A stretch of 64,000 bases of DNA from Bdellovibrionales bacterium CG10_big_fil_rev_8_21_14_0_10_45_34. GTDB taxonomy: Bacteria > Bdellovibrionota > Bdellovibrionia > Bdellovibrionales > 1-14-0-10-45-34. A model generated the notes under the pieces. It saw nothing but the letters and a program-made list of their open reading frames with translations. It had not been told where the DNA came from and searched no databases. Positions 8,835-17,258 of the stretch are shown here, piece by piece (positions within the stretch are counted from its first letter, which is position 1; each line of letters opens with the position of its first letter). A program made the translations under genes and the position numbers. The stretch is taken from contig PEZS01000016.1 of the NCBI GenBank assembly GCA_002778785.1, positions 53,092 to 117,091 of the forward strand, written 5' to 3'.

Positions 8835-8862
8835 AGATTAGCGTATATTTTGCGTATGTCAA
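8835..8862 (-). promoter_or_regulatory. lexA promoter with ATACGC direct repeat between -35 and -10
   Basis: On the minus strand TTGACA (8862-8857), a 16-base spacer and TAATCT (8840-8835) fit a sigma-70 promoter. The spacer carries ATACGC twice (8857-8852 and 8846-8841), 11 bases apart, one helical turn, so a dimer could bind one face and block RNA polymerase. It is a plausible LexA autoregulatory site, but unlike the TTACN3GTAA box reported for Bdellovibrio. Confidence 0.55.
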
Positions 8863-9633
8863 TCACTTAGAAAGAAAAGACTTGTTGATCTCGTCAATGA
8901 TTGGCTCAAGCAAGGCTCGGTTAGTGCGCGGCACCCAAAGCTTGAGCTCTACCCCGCCATCATAAAGCCGATAGCCCACTCGAACCTCAGCCCCTAAAGT
9001 GATCCTCTCCACCCTCTCAGCAATCTCAGACTCGCCCAATCCTTGAATTTTCCAGGTTAAAAGCTCCACGGAGTTTTCAGGAATTCGCTTGAGTAGCTCC
9101 GGCACGACAAGCGGATCCCAAATGCTCTTTAGCTCAGCAGTAGGCCCGGGCATTGCCCAAACTCTGATAATGCGGCCCTTGGCAACCTGCTTTTCAACCA
9201 CAAAACCATGAGCTGTACCGACTTGATTTGGCAAAATGCGGCACCCCACCGGAAAGTGAGCCTGCTTTTTATGAATAGGTTTTCGCTCCCGGCCTCTTGC
9301 TGAAAGGCGTTTTGCGATAAACTCCCAAACCTCCGGCGAAAACTCCAGTTCTAAACCGCACCACTTAGAAATTGCCTCACGTGTAAGATCGTCTGTCGTC
9401 GGACCAAGCCCTCCGGTCACAAAAATATCGTCAGCCCACTGGCTTACGAACTCTAGAACCGTCATAACCTTCTCTAAATCATCCTCTACAGCTATATGAA
9501 GAGGCACCTCAAAACCGATTTCATCAATAGCTTCCGACAAGAATTTTGCGTGCTTGTTTTCAATTTGCCCGGTAGTGACTTCTGTACCTACAGCAACAAT
9601 GCTGGCGATGTCTTTTCGAAAAAGCGAAGTCAA
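8863..9633 (-). CDS. CinA N-terminal (MoCF/COG1058) domain protein
   Basis: A 256-residue protein with the molybdopterin-binding-like fold of CinA: VAVGTEVTTGQIENKHAKFL at the N-terminus, DIFVTGGLGPTTDDLT at about 70-85, and a MPGPTAEL motif near 160. In CinA this domain has ADP-ribose pyrophosphatase activity in NAD recycling. The C-terminal nicotinamide-nucleotide amidase (PncC) domain is absent, so it is a single-domain form. The TTG start overlaps the pyk stop (TTGA), showing translational coupling. The lexA promoter lies at its 3' end. Confidence 0.87.
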   Translation of the reverse strand: MTSLFRKDIASIVAVGTEVTTGQIENKHAKFLSEAIDEIGFEVPLHIAVEDDLEKVMTVLEFVSQWADDIFVTGGLGPTTDDLTREAISKWCGLELEFSPEVWEFIAKRLSARGRERKPIHKKQAHFPVGCRILPNQVGTAHGFVVEKQVAKGRIIRVWAMPGPTAELKSIWDPLVVPELLKRIPENSVELLTWKIQGLGESEIAERVERITLGAEVRVGYRLYDGGVELKLWVPRTNRALLEPIIDEINKSFLSK

Positions 9634-11141
9634 CTGGATACACCCTCGGCGTCTGTATCAACTGCTAAGCGGCGAAACCGAACCGGCAATTCTGAATTAG
9701 AAAGTTCCGCTAAGCGCAGTTTTCTCACCGTGTAAACTCTCAACGAGTTCGTTGTTCCTTGCTCAAGTATGGGAAGTCCCATTGTTAGGATCACTCTGTC
9801 GCCCGGTTTTACCAGTCGAAACTGAAGCAGCATACCTTCGATCCTTTCCATGGCTTCATCCGAAGAATTATAGGGATCAATTTGAAGTGTTTGAATTCCC
9901 CACACAAGCTCTAAGCGATTCAAAGTCGGGAGCAAATGGGTGACTGCCAAAATCTGACACTTTGGTCTAAAAGAAGAGATCAACCGGGCTGTTTTTCCGG
10001 TTGTAGTTAAGCAAACAATTGCAGAAGCGTTAAGCTTAAGAGCGGATAAACAGCTTCCCGCTGCAATCGCTTCAGCTATACTAAAAAACTCGTGCTCATA
10101 ATTGACTCGGTAATAATATTTACCAGTCCTTTCGACCTCACCAATAATCTCGCCCATAGTTTCGACACATTTAATCGGATACTTACCGCTTGCAGACTCA
10201 GCAGATAGCATAAGGGCGTCTGAGCCATCCAGAACGGCATTGGCGATGTCGGTAACTTCGGCTCGCGTAGGCCTAGGGTTGTTAACCATACTGTCTAGCA
10301 TTTGGGTTGCCGTAATTACAGGCTTACCAATCGTATTACTGAGTTCAATGATTTCCTTTTGATAACCAGGAAGCAAACTTTGCCCAACCTCTACCGCCAG
10401 ATCTCCTCGGGCTACCATAACCGCATCGCTCAGCTGAACGATATCATTTAAATTTTCAAGAGCCTCATACATTTCAATTTTCGCTACAATATTTGCAAAT
10501 CCGCCCGCTTCATCAATTAAGGTTCTCAGCTGCCGGATATCTTCGCCCTTTCGAACAAAACTCAATGCTATATAGTCCACTCCGTGCTTCAGACCAAAAT
10601 AGAGGTCTACGAGGTCCTTCTCGGTCAAACATTCCACTTTCAAGTTTGCGCCGGGAATGTTAATCCCTTTTCTGTCTTTAAGTTCCCCGCCGTAGACCAC
10701 ACGGCACTCAACATCACTCTGCTTTACCGACAAAACTTTGAGCTCAAGAAGCCCGTCGTCCAAAAGAATTTTTTGCCCCGGTCGACACGAGGCCGGAAGC
10801 TCCTCAAAATCCGTCGGAATTACATTGTTTTCGCCACTGACTTTTCGTGTCGTCAACACGACCGTTGAGCCGCTCTCTAACAACATCTTGCCGCCAACAA
10901 GCTTACCCACTCTTATCTTTGGCCCTTGTAAGTCCTGAAGGATGGCCACTGGCGTGGACAACTCTTGTGAGGCAGAGCGAATATACTTAATCGCCTGAAA
11001 ATGCTCCTCATGGCTTCCGTGGCTAAAGTTAAGTCTAAAGACATTTACTCCTGCCTCGATGAGCTTTTGAATCATCTCTTGAGAATTTGAAGCGGGACCT
11101 ACTGTAGCGACAATTTTAACTCTGCGATCTGCGATTTTCAT
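9630..11141 (-). CDS. pyk: Pyruvate kinase
   Basis: A 503-residue pyruvate kinase, which makes pyruvate and ATP from phosphoenolpyruvate in the last glycolytic step. Family signatures: RRVKIVATVGPAS, NVFRLNFSHGSHEEH, DLQGPKIRVG, the active-site IVAKIEMYEALENL (catalytic Lys) and VMVARGDLAVEVG, then PVITATQMLDSM and PTRAEVTDIANAVLDG. The C-terminal allosteric domain (about 350-480) is complete. The extension past LRVYTVRKL adds about 25 residues. It sits 31 bases after the coiled-coil gene and is coupled to the CinA-type gene, so an operon is likely. Confidence 0.97.
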   Translation of the reverse strand: MKIADRRVKIVATVGPASNSQEMIQKLIEAGVNVFRLNFSHGSHEEHFQAIKYIRSASQELSTPVAILQDLQGPKIRVGKLVGGKMLLESGSTVVLTTRKVSGENNVIPTDFEELPASCRPGQKILLDDGLLELKVLSVKQSDVECRVVYGGELKDRKGINIPGANLKVECLTEKDLVDLYFGLKHGVDYIALSFVRKGEDIRQLRTLIDEAGGFANIVAKIEMYEALENLNDIVQLSDAVMVARGDLAVEVGQSLLPGYQKEIIELSNTIGKPVITATQMLDSMVNNPRPTRAEVTDIANAVLDGSDALMLSAESASGKYPIKCVETMGEIIGEVERTGKYYYRVNYEHEFFSIAEAIAAGSCLSALKLNASAIVCLTTTGKTARLISSFRPKCQILAVTHLLPTLNRLELVWGIQTLQIDPYNSSDEAMERIEGMLLQFRLVKPGDRVILTMGLPILEQGTTNSLRVYTVRKLRLAELSNSELPVRFRRLAVDTDAEGVSS

Positions 11142-11172
11142 GTAAAGAAACTATCTCGTCGACCGTTGATGG

Positions 11173-12825
11173 TCAAACTCTAGACTTTAGGTTTTCTATT
11201 TGTTCTTGCTGGTAGCGAGCTTTCATCGTTTCGATGTCTTTTCTGTGGCGCTCTTCAATATTATCTAACTGCGACTGCTTTTGCTCCTCTGAGCTGCGCA
11301 GTTTCTGTTGAAAATCCTTCTCTCGGTTTTGAAGCCGCGTCTGTGAGATTTCTCGCTCTCGTTGCAATGCTTTATGGCTTTCTGCCTTGACTTCTGCTAG
11401 CTGCTTCTCAAGTCGGCCAGTAATCTTATTGATTTCGGCCGTGTGTTTAATTTCATTCTCGCGGATCTTCTTTTCTAGTCGAACAATCGCGTCGCGCTTC
11501 TCAACATCCATCTGATTGCGAAGATCTTGTAAAGAACTGATATGTTGATCCTTAAGTTGCTCTACAATTTGTTGATGAAACTCCGTCTGCTTTTGATTCT
11601 CCCCTTGGTAAGAGTCAACAATTTTATTGATACGGTTCGAAGCTTTGCCCTTCTCGTAGAGACTCTCGGTTTCTAATTCACCTATACGATTTCTGAGTCC
11701 GTCTACTTGCTCAGTTTTGATTCGATCAATCCGCTGAATATAGTAATCACGCTGAGACTTCACCTCTCCACGCAGATCTTTGTGTACTTTACTGAGATCC
11801 TCACTCACCTGCTTTTTTGATTCCTGCAAGGCTTGTGCTCGCTCGTTTTCCATTAGCTCAATACGATTTTGAGTGGCCTCCAAGACTCCTTTTTTCTCGC
11901 GACGAGCTTGATTGATAAGATTGGCTTGCCGAATATTGGCTTCGTTTTTCTCTCGCTGGATCTCTCTTTCCAGATAGTCAATTTGCCGGGACAGCCTACC
12001 GTCTTCCCCGGTCAAGGCATTTTGAGCTCGGTCGAATTCTTCCCGTTGTTCTTTGAGCGAAGCAACGTATTGCTTTCGTTGGTCTTGAAGATCAAGTTGT
12101 TGCCCCTCCCTAGTTCGGTCGAGCACTCCTATATTATTCTTTCGCTCCGTTAAAAGTTGTTGAGAGAAGTCTTTATCACGTTCTTGCGCATCTTGAATTC
12201 GGCCAACCTTAAGGTTTTTAATCTCGCGGTTTTTTACGCCTCGTGTTTCTGTAAGGTCGTTGCTCAATCTTTCGATTTCTTCGTCACGGCTAGACTCGGC
12301 AACTTTGATTTTCTTTCCTAGAGCTTCTCGTAAAACTTCCTCTCGTCTATCCAAAGCTTCTGCTTGAGCTGCCCTGCTTTTTTCGCCCAATTCAGAAATG
12401 GCTCCATCTTTTTCTAGCGCTTGTTGCCGATAGAGCTTCTCCATATTCTCTGACTTACGATAGAAATCTTTTCTCTGCCGCTCAATGATAGAGTCTTTGG
12501 TATCTCGTAGCGCCCCTACTTTATTTTCAAATTCTTCCGCGCGGCCTTTAAGACTCTCTCGATGCAATTGTCTCAGTTCATCAATTTGTTTTTGGTATTT
12601 TTGATCTCTTTCGGTGAGGGCTTCTCGCGCTCGATTCCGCTGCTCATCAAGCGTTTCACTTTGCATCTCTTGCAATTCTTGAAGCTGTTCGGCATGGGCT
12701 TTTTGGAGCCGCTTGATTTGGTTGGCTTGATTCTTGGCATCCTGCTTTTTCAATTCACTATACTCACTCTTGATGCGCGCAGTCTCTTCAGCCTGTCGAT
12801 TTCGTTCGACACCTGATACAGCCAT
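11173..12825 (-). CDS. Long cytoplasmic coiled-coil protein (filament-like)
   Basis: A protein of about 550 residues that is almost wholly alpha-helical coiled coil, rich in E, K, R and Q with heptad hydrophobics. It has no signal peptide and no membrane segment. An ATG at 12825 (MAVSGVERNRQ) is preferred over an upstream start at 12867 because AAGGGGGCC stands just before it. No enzymatic domain is visible. Proteins of this build include bacterial intermediate-filament-like coiled-coil repeat proteins such as Ccp of Bdellovibrio and crescentin; whether this one is orthologous cannot be judged here. It leads a probable operon with pyk. Confidence 0.75.
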   Translation of the reverse strand: MAVSGVERNRQAEETARIKSEYSELKKQDAKNQANQIKRLQKAHAEQLQELQEMQSETLDEQRNRAREALTERDQKYQKQIDELRQLHRESLKGRAEEFENKVGALRDTKDSIIERQRKDFYRKSENMEKLYRQQALEKDGAISELGEKSRAAQAEALDRREEVLREALGKKIKVAESSRDEEIERLSNDLTETRGVKNREIKNLKVGRIQDAQERDKDFSQQLLTERKNNIGVLDRTREGQQLDLQDQRKQYVASLKEQREEFDRAQNALTGEDGRLSRQIDYLEREIQREKNEANIRQANLINQARREKKGVLEATQNRIELMENERAQALQESKKQVSEDLSKVHKDLRGEVKSQRDYYIQRIDRIKTEQVDGLRNRIGELETESLYEKGKASNRINKIVDSYQGENQKQTEFHQQIVEQLKDQHISSLQDLRNQMDVEKRDAIVRLEKKIRENEIKHTAEINKITGRLEKQLAEVKAESHKALQREREISQTRLQNREKDFQQKLRSSEEQKQSQLDNIEERHRKDIETMKARYQQEQIENLKSRV

Positions 12826-12930
12826 CCTTGGCCCCCTTTTCTTAAATTGTATCAACTCTCCAAGCAAGATCCTAATTGGTAAGCAAAGCTCGACTTCAAG
12901 CCCTCCTTAAGTCTTATAAAAAACCGGTAA

Positions 12931-12959
12931 AATTTTCCTCTAAGAATTGTTTAGAGGAA
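12931..12959 (-). terminator. Probable terminator after the 13002-13814 gene
   Basis: A perfect 9-bp hairpin TTCCTCTAA/TTAGAGGAA (12935-12959, loop of 7) is followed on the minus strand by AATTTTACC. It lies 43 bases after the stop of the minus-strand gene at 13002 and before the coiled-coil gene. Confidence 0.6.
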
Positions 12960-13001
12960 TGCTAGATCTGACAGACGTATAGTTGTTTGGGCCTAAGTGT
13001 C

Positions 13002-13814
13002 TTAGCGGGGGGGCACTTCGAAAGTTCTCTCCCAATAAAGTTTCTTGAGTTGGGACCTCTCTCGTTCTTCTTCAAGTGCCTGATGCCGTCGGCGAATCCT
13101 CGCCGCCTCCGCTTCTTCCACTAAACGAGAAGCGACAGTTCGATTTATCTCCGCCGATTCTTCAACAACAGACTCCCACGTCGGAACCAGCTCAGCTAGC
13201 TCCTTTTGAATTTTGCTTTCATCTTGGTAACGAAGCGATGCAAACTGTCTAGAGGCATCCTTTATGTCGAAGGATTGCGGAACAGAAACAAGAGCTTTTC
13301 CTTCTTTTCCTACAGGATAAACTGTCAGATGAAACCCTTGCTTTAGCTGGATCGGCGAGGCCCCCAGGGGCTTCACCACAACGTCTGAGCGAAATGCGTA
13401 GACAACAGTCTCCTTGCTATCCATGCGAGCCGCATACCAAAGACCGCTCGAACTTTCTATTTCTGCATAGGGGACACCCACGGTAAAGATCGTCTTGTTG
13501 TCGATCAAAATTTGACCTGCTACGAGATCAATTCGCTGCATGTTGAGTCTTATAATTTTCGTTTTTTTGCCAAAACTAATTTGAGCGTCATCAAAGTTTA
13601 ATTTCGATCCCAGATCATCCAACGTGGCTAAACCGCAAACATCGAGCTTCTCAAGGCATCCTTCTGGCTCAGATATCGGCTCTTCCATAAGTTTCACAGC
13701 GTCTTGGCTCTCTTCGCTAGATGCCGGCACGATACTAATATCGAGGGCTGTTCCAATCAAAAGCCCAATTATCACCATCAGAACCTTCGATGGCCTGTAG
13801 CGTATGGGGCTCAT
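13002..13814 (-). CDS. Membrane-anchored periplasmic protein, FecR-like middle (unknown function)
   Basis: A 270-residue protein with one N-terminal hydrophobic segment (about residues 10-31), a signal anchor or signal peptide, then a beta-rich region (about 65-190). That region includes AGQILIDNKTIFTVGVPYAEIESSSGLWYA and QLKQGFHLTVYP, a layout seen in FecR-type domains, although similarity is weak. The C-terminal 80 residues are charged and helical. The start overlaps the stop of the upstream TPR gene by 4 bases (ATGA), so the two are cotranscribed and probably work together at the inner membrane. No motif gives a function. Confidence 0.65.
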   Translation of the reverse strand: MSPIRYRPSKVLMVIIGLLIGTALDISIVPASSEESQDAVKLMEEPISEPEGCLEKLDVCGLATLDDLGSKLNFDDAQISFGKKTKIIRLNMQRIDLVAGQILIDNKTIFTVGVPYAEIESSSGLWYAARMDSKETVVYAFRSDVVVKPLGASPIQLKQGFHLTVYPVGKEGKALVSVPQSFDIKDASRQFASLRYQDESKIQKELAELVPTWESVVEESAEINRTVASRLVEEAEAARIRRRHQALEEERERSQLKKLYWERTFEVPPR

Positions 13815-14482
13815 GGGTGGAGTCCTCGAAGGAACTCTCGCGCCTGCTGCCTAAGGGTGCCCTGATTAAAGCTGGCTTCTACAGTTTGAAAAACCTGTTC
13901 GGCATCGTCGAACTTTTCTAGCTCAATAAAGATTTGCCCAACTCGCAGCATGGCATAGCCGGTCATCTCACTGTCTGGAAAGAGTTGAACTAACTCTTGA
14001 GCCACCTGGATGGCGTCAAAATAGTCTCTTAGTTTGTAGTTGGTTTCTACGAGTAAGAATTTAGCCTCTGGAATTAACTCTGAAAGGGGAAACTCTCGGC
14101 AAAATTGGACTAAAAAGTATTTAGCCGACTCCCATTTTTGATTTTGATAATCTCGCTTTGCTTTAGAAATGAGAGATTCACCGCTAACTAGCTTTAAGCT
14201 GCTGTCGATTTCTTTCGTCACAACGCTGGCAACTCTTCTTTCAACGTAGTCTTTTGACTTAAGTTTGTTAGACATCAAAGTCGCCACGTATTGTTGAAAC
14301 CGCTCCTGCTCGTACTGCGCCATGCTTGCGCGCAAACGCTGCCTCTCGATTTCCATGCGCTGAGACTGCACCTCTTCCTTCAGGTCTTCGGTATTCTCAA
14401 AATGGTGACTCAGGCCCAAATAGCCCCACAGCCAAAAGGCAAAAAGCATGAGCATAAAATAGGAGAACAAACCACGAGTCAT
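13811..14482 (-). CDS. Inner-membrane-anchored coiled-coil/TPR protein
   Basis: A 223-residue protein with an N-terminal membrane anchor (FSYFMLMLFAFWLWGYLGL), a coiled coil at about 30-70, and three tetratricopeptide-like repeats at about 105-220 (SAKYFLVQFCREFPLSELIPEA, DAIQVAQELVQLFPDSEM, DAEQVFQTVEASF). The build resembles the C-terminal half of CpoB/YbgF or BamD-type TPR proteins, but it lacks a lipobox. TPRs bind partner proteins; the overlapping downstream FecR-like gene is the obvious candidate. Function not assigned. Confidence 0.7.
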   Translation of the reverse strand: MTRGLFSYFMLMLFAFWLWGYLGLSHHFENTEDLKEEVQSQRMEIERQRLRASMAQYEQERFQQYVATLMSNKLKSKDYVERRVASVVTKEIDSSLKLVSGESLISKAKRDYQNQKWESAKYFLVQFCREFPLSELIPEAKFLLVETNYKLRDYFDAIQVAQELVQLFPDSEMTGYAMLRVGQIFIELEKFDDAEQVFQTVEASFNQGTLRQQAREFLRGLHP

Positions 14483-14576
14483 CTAATGGCTTATCGGATG
14501 TTTGAGCGCCTTGATAAGTTGATTACCCCGAGACAGTAGCCAATTGGCCCACGACCCGCAGAAAGTTCAGTCTAGA

Positions 14577-16280
14577 TTACATGTGATCGGGTCTTGGTAC
14601 TCCAAGAACTCGTAGCCCTTGGTCGAGAACCCGTTCAGCACAGTGAACAAGCACCACGCGAGACTTCGTTTGCTCAAGATCATCAGTAAGTATTTTGCAG
14701 TTGTGATAGAACTGATTCAATTTTCTACAAACTTCCAATAGGTATTGAGCCACGAGGTTAGGCTTAAACTGTCTATAGGCTGCAGAAAATACATCCGGCA
14801 AATAAAGAAGCTCTCTAAGCAGGGCATACTCTGAAGCGTGAGAAAGTTCAGTAGGAGCGCTCTCTGGCAAGGCCTGAGCAAACTTCCTCATAACACTTTT
14901 GCAGCGTACGAGCGAGTATTGCACGTAGGGCCCAGAGTCTCCCTCAAAATCCAAAGCCCTCTGCCAATCAAAGTCGACGTTCTTCACTCGATCATTCATC
15001 AAATCATTAAATACTATGGCGCCCACTCCCACCTGGGTTGCAACTGCCTCTTTATTTTCAAGATCTGGATTCTTCTGCTGAATGACCGAACGAACTTCTG
15101 CGATCGCTTTGTCAAAAACATCCCGCATAAAAATCACATTGCCTTTTCGAGTCGACATCTTGCCGATGTCTTTAAACCTATAAAGGCCAAAAGCCACATG
15201 ATGGAGATTCTCTGCCCAATCATATCCCATTTTCTTTAACACGCCAAAAACTTGCTGAAAGTGAAGACTCTGCTCCATGCCAACGACATACACCATGATG
15301 TCCCCGCGCATAACTTCTTTGCGGTAGATCGCACTCGCCAAGTCGCGAGTAGCATAAAGTGACGATCCATCTGATTTGATAACGATACATGGAGGATTCA
15401 AGTCGTCCAAAAAAACAACTTGGGCTCCTTCACTTTCTTCGAGAACACCTTTATTTTTTAACCTCTCTACTGTCTCTGAAAGCTTGTCGTTGTAGAAGGC
15501 CTCGCCTTGTACGACATCAAACCTGACTCCAAGCAAGTCATAGAGCCCTTGGTACTCCTTTAACGAAATATCCAGGAATAACCTCCAAATACCGCGCACA
15601 TGACTATCTCCCGACTCTAATCGCCGAAAATACTCTGATCCAAACTCTCCTAGCTGAGGATTTACTTCTTCTTCTGCGTGAAACCTAACATACATTTTGA
15701 ATAGGGCATCAAACGGAGCTTCTTCAAAGTTATACTCTGATTTCCAGTTGTCATACGCCCAAGCAAGTTTTCCAAACTGAATACCCCAGTCACCTAAATG
15801 ATTGATTCCCACTACATCAAATCCCTGAGTTTCTGAAACATTGCGTATTGCTTGGCCAATGACAGTCGCACGCAAATGTCCGATGCTCATTGGTTTAGCG
15901 ACGTTAGGAGAGGAATACTCTACAAGAAGCTTTTTGCCCTTACCAATGTCAGAGTAACCCAGCCTTTCCTTTTCTTCCCTTACGCTTTTAAAAATTTGTT
16001 CGATGACATAGGCGGGTTCAAAAAGAAAATTAATAAATCCAGAAACAGGAGTGATGTTTTGAACCCCAAAAGGCATGTTTTCGCTCAGTTTGCTAGCCCA
16101 TTCAGCAGCTAGTACCGTCGGTGACTTTGCAAGGGGTTTCGCAAACCGAAAGATGGGAAGCGCCAGTTCGCCATGCTCTAAACTTTTCGGACGCTCTAGC
16201 AAGTCAAGCACTAACTCATGCGATAAATTCAATTTTTGAGAGACCTCTTGCGCAAGCTTATTTCGCATCTTAACTATCAT
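14577..16280 (-). CDS. argS: Arginyl-tRNA synthetase
   Basis: A class I aminoacyl-tRNA synthetase charging tRNA-Arg. The HIGH motif appears as SIGHLRAT after SSPNVAKPM (about 125-145), and the KMSKS-like loop as KMSTRKGN at about residue 375. The C-terminal DALR anticodon-binding domain (YVQYSLVRCKSVMRKF, then LVAQYLLEVCRKLNQFYHNCKIL) is intact to VLGVPRPDHM. Length (about 567) matches the family. The ATG at 16280 is chosen over an upstream TTG at 16292 because the purine-rich AAAGAAAGG lies before it, though spacing is long. It is divergent from the HU gene. Confidence 0.96.
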   Translation of the reverse strand: MIVKMRNKLAQEVSQKLNLSHELVLDLLERPKSLEHGELALPIFRFAKPLAKSPTVLAAEWASKLSENMPFGVQNITPVSGFINFLFEPAYVIEQIFKSVREEKERLGYSDIGKGKKLLVEYSSPNVAKPMSIGHLRATVIGQAIRNVSETQGFDVVGINHLGDWGIQFGKLAWAYDNWKSEYNFEEAPFDALFKMYVRFHAEEEVNPQLGEFGSEYFRRLESGDSHVRGIWRLFLDISLKEYQGLYDLLGVRFDVVQGEAFYNDKLSETVERLKNKGVLEESEGAQVVFLDDLNPPCIVIKSDGSSLYATRDLASAIYRKEVMRGDIMVYVVGMEQSLHFQQVFGVLKKMGYDWAENLHHVAFGLYRFKDIGKMSTRKGNVIFMRDVFDKAIAEVRSVIQQKNPDLENKEAVATQVGVGAIVFNDLMNDRVKNVDFDWQRALDFEGDSGPYVQYSLVRCKSVMRKFAQALPESAPTELSHASEYALLRELLYLPDVFSAAYRQFKPNLVAQYLLEVCRKLNQFYHNCKILTDDLEQTKSRVVLVHCAERVLDQGLRVLGVPRPDHM

Positions 16281-16413
16281 GGCAAGCCGCAACCTTTCTT
16301 TGAATCTATCTTAAGACCTCGTGATCGCTAGTGAGTTCGTCTCTCACTCCCGCAAAGTATCTTTTTAAAAGCTCTAATACTTACTTTGAGACAGACAAGG
16401 TTAACACAACCTA

Positions 16414-16442
16414 TTGACCGTGAAAAGCTCCTCTATTACTGT
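16414..16442 (+). promoter_or_regulatory. Promoter of the HU gene
   Basis: TTGACC (16414-16419), a 17-base spacer and TACTGT (16437-16442) fit a sigma-70 promoter. Transcription would begin near 16449, about 40 bases before the GTG start of HU, which argues against any longer N-terminus for that protein. Confidence 0.6.
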
Positions 16443-16488
16443 GCGTTCTTTCGATCCGACTCTTAACCATAACAGAACAGGGGTGTAT

Positions 16489-16761
16489 GTGAATAAGTTC
16501 GAACTAGTTGAAAAGGTTGCTACTGAAACCAACGAAACCAAGACGGCAGTAGAAGACATTTTGGATGCAGCTATTCGCACCATTCAATCGGCGATTGCCG
16601 AAGGTCTTGATGTCAAAATCGTTGGATTTGGAACCTTTACAACTATAGAACGAAAAGCCCGAAAGGGCAGAAATCCCCAGACGGGAGCGCCAGTGAATAT
16701 CCCTGCTGCACGAGTTCCTAAATTTCGCCCAGGTAAAGAGTTCCGCGAACTCTTCAAGTGA
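16489..16761 (+). CDS. hup: HU-family histone-like DNA-binding protein
   Basis: A 90-residue nucleoid protein of the HU/IHF family, which bends and compacts DNA as a dimer. It shows NKFELVEKVA at the start, the family core VGFGTF with ERKARKGRNPQTG, and the DNA-contacting arm PVNIPAARVPKFRPGKEFRELF. The GTG start at 16489 gives the standard family length and has AACAGGGG upstream. A longer frame reaching back to 16414 begins inside the promoter -35 element and is rejected. The gene is single and divergent from argS. Confidence 0.93.
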   Translation: MNKFELVEKVATETNETKTAVEDILDAAIRTIQSAIAEGLDVKIVGFGTFTTIERKARKGRNPQTGAPVNIPAARVPKFRPGKEFRELFK

Positions 16762-16844
16762 AGTCTCTTCAGGAAGGTTTTATTATCTTTGAGATCGAAG
16801 CCTTTGCCGCCCCTTGTGGCTGGGCTGAAGCGCACTTTTTAAAT

Positions 16845-17258
16845 TTATAGTCCTAGAAGGACCAAAATTCGCTTCAATTTGGACCAAAAGGAACTTTGCC
16901 ATCCGGTCGAAACTAAGAGACTATCACCGCGATAAATACTTCTTGAAGCTGGGTACTTCGTTAAACTCAGTGGCAACGGAAGTCTGCACGCTGATTGAGG
17001 AGCGCAGGACTGACTGCTTACTCTTTGTTCAGCTTTCCTAAAGTTGACTTGATCGAAATCGAAATCTTCAGCGGAGCTCGCCCTATTTTCTAGAATTTCG
17101 GCATTAAACGACGAGGCGATTTCTAGTCCCAGCTGAGAATTTTTTTTGGCTTGAGCCGAATGCTTGCGTTCATACCCCAGAACGGACTCTTCACCGAAAT
17201 CATCAAAAGAGCTGCGGGATGATTGAGAACTAGTATTTTGGGTATCCAGGTCTGTCAC
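16845..17258 (-). CDS. Hypothetical protein coupled to the ChaN-like gene
   Basis: A 137-residue protein with no recognised domain: a Ser/Asp/Glu-rich N-terminal half and a basic, weakly hydrophobic end (STGWQSSFWSKLKRILVLLGL) that could touch a membrane as an amphipathic helix. Its start overlaps the stop of the ChaN-like gene (ATGA), which supports its being translated. No function proposed. Confidence 0.55.
   Translation of the reverse strand: MTDLDTQNTSSQSSRSSFDDFGEESVLGYERKHSAQAKKNSQLGLEIASSFNAEILENRASSAEDFDFDQVNFRKAEQRVSSQSCAPQSACRLPLPLSLTKYPASRSIYRGDSLLVSTGWQSSFWSKLKRILVLLGL

Noticed and set aside
8863..9633. Truncated CinA pseudogene
   Set aside because: The domain is complete and translationally coupled to pyk; single-domain forms are a known family variant.
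16414..16488. N-terminal extension of the HU gene by 25 codons
   Set aside because: It begins in the -35 element of a good promoter, and the GTG at 16489 has a ribosome binding site and gives the normal HU length.
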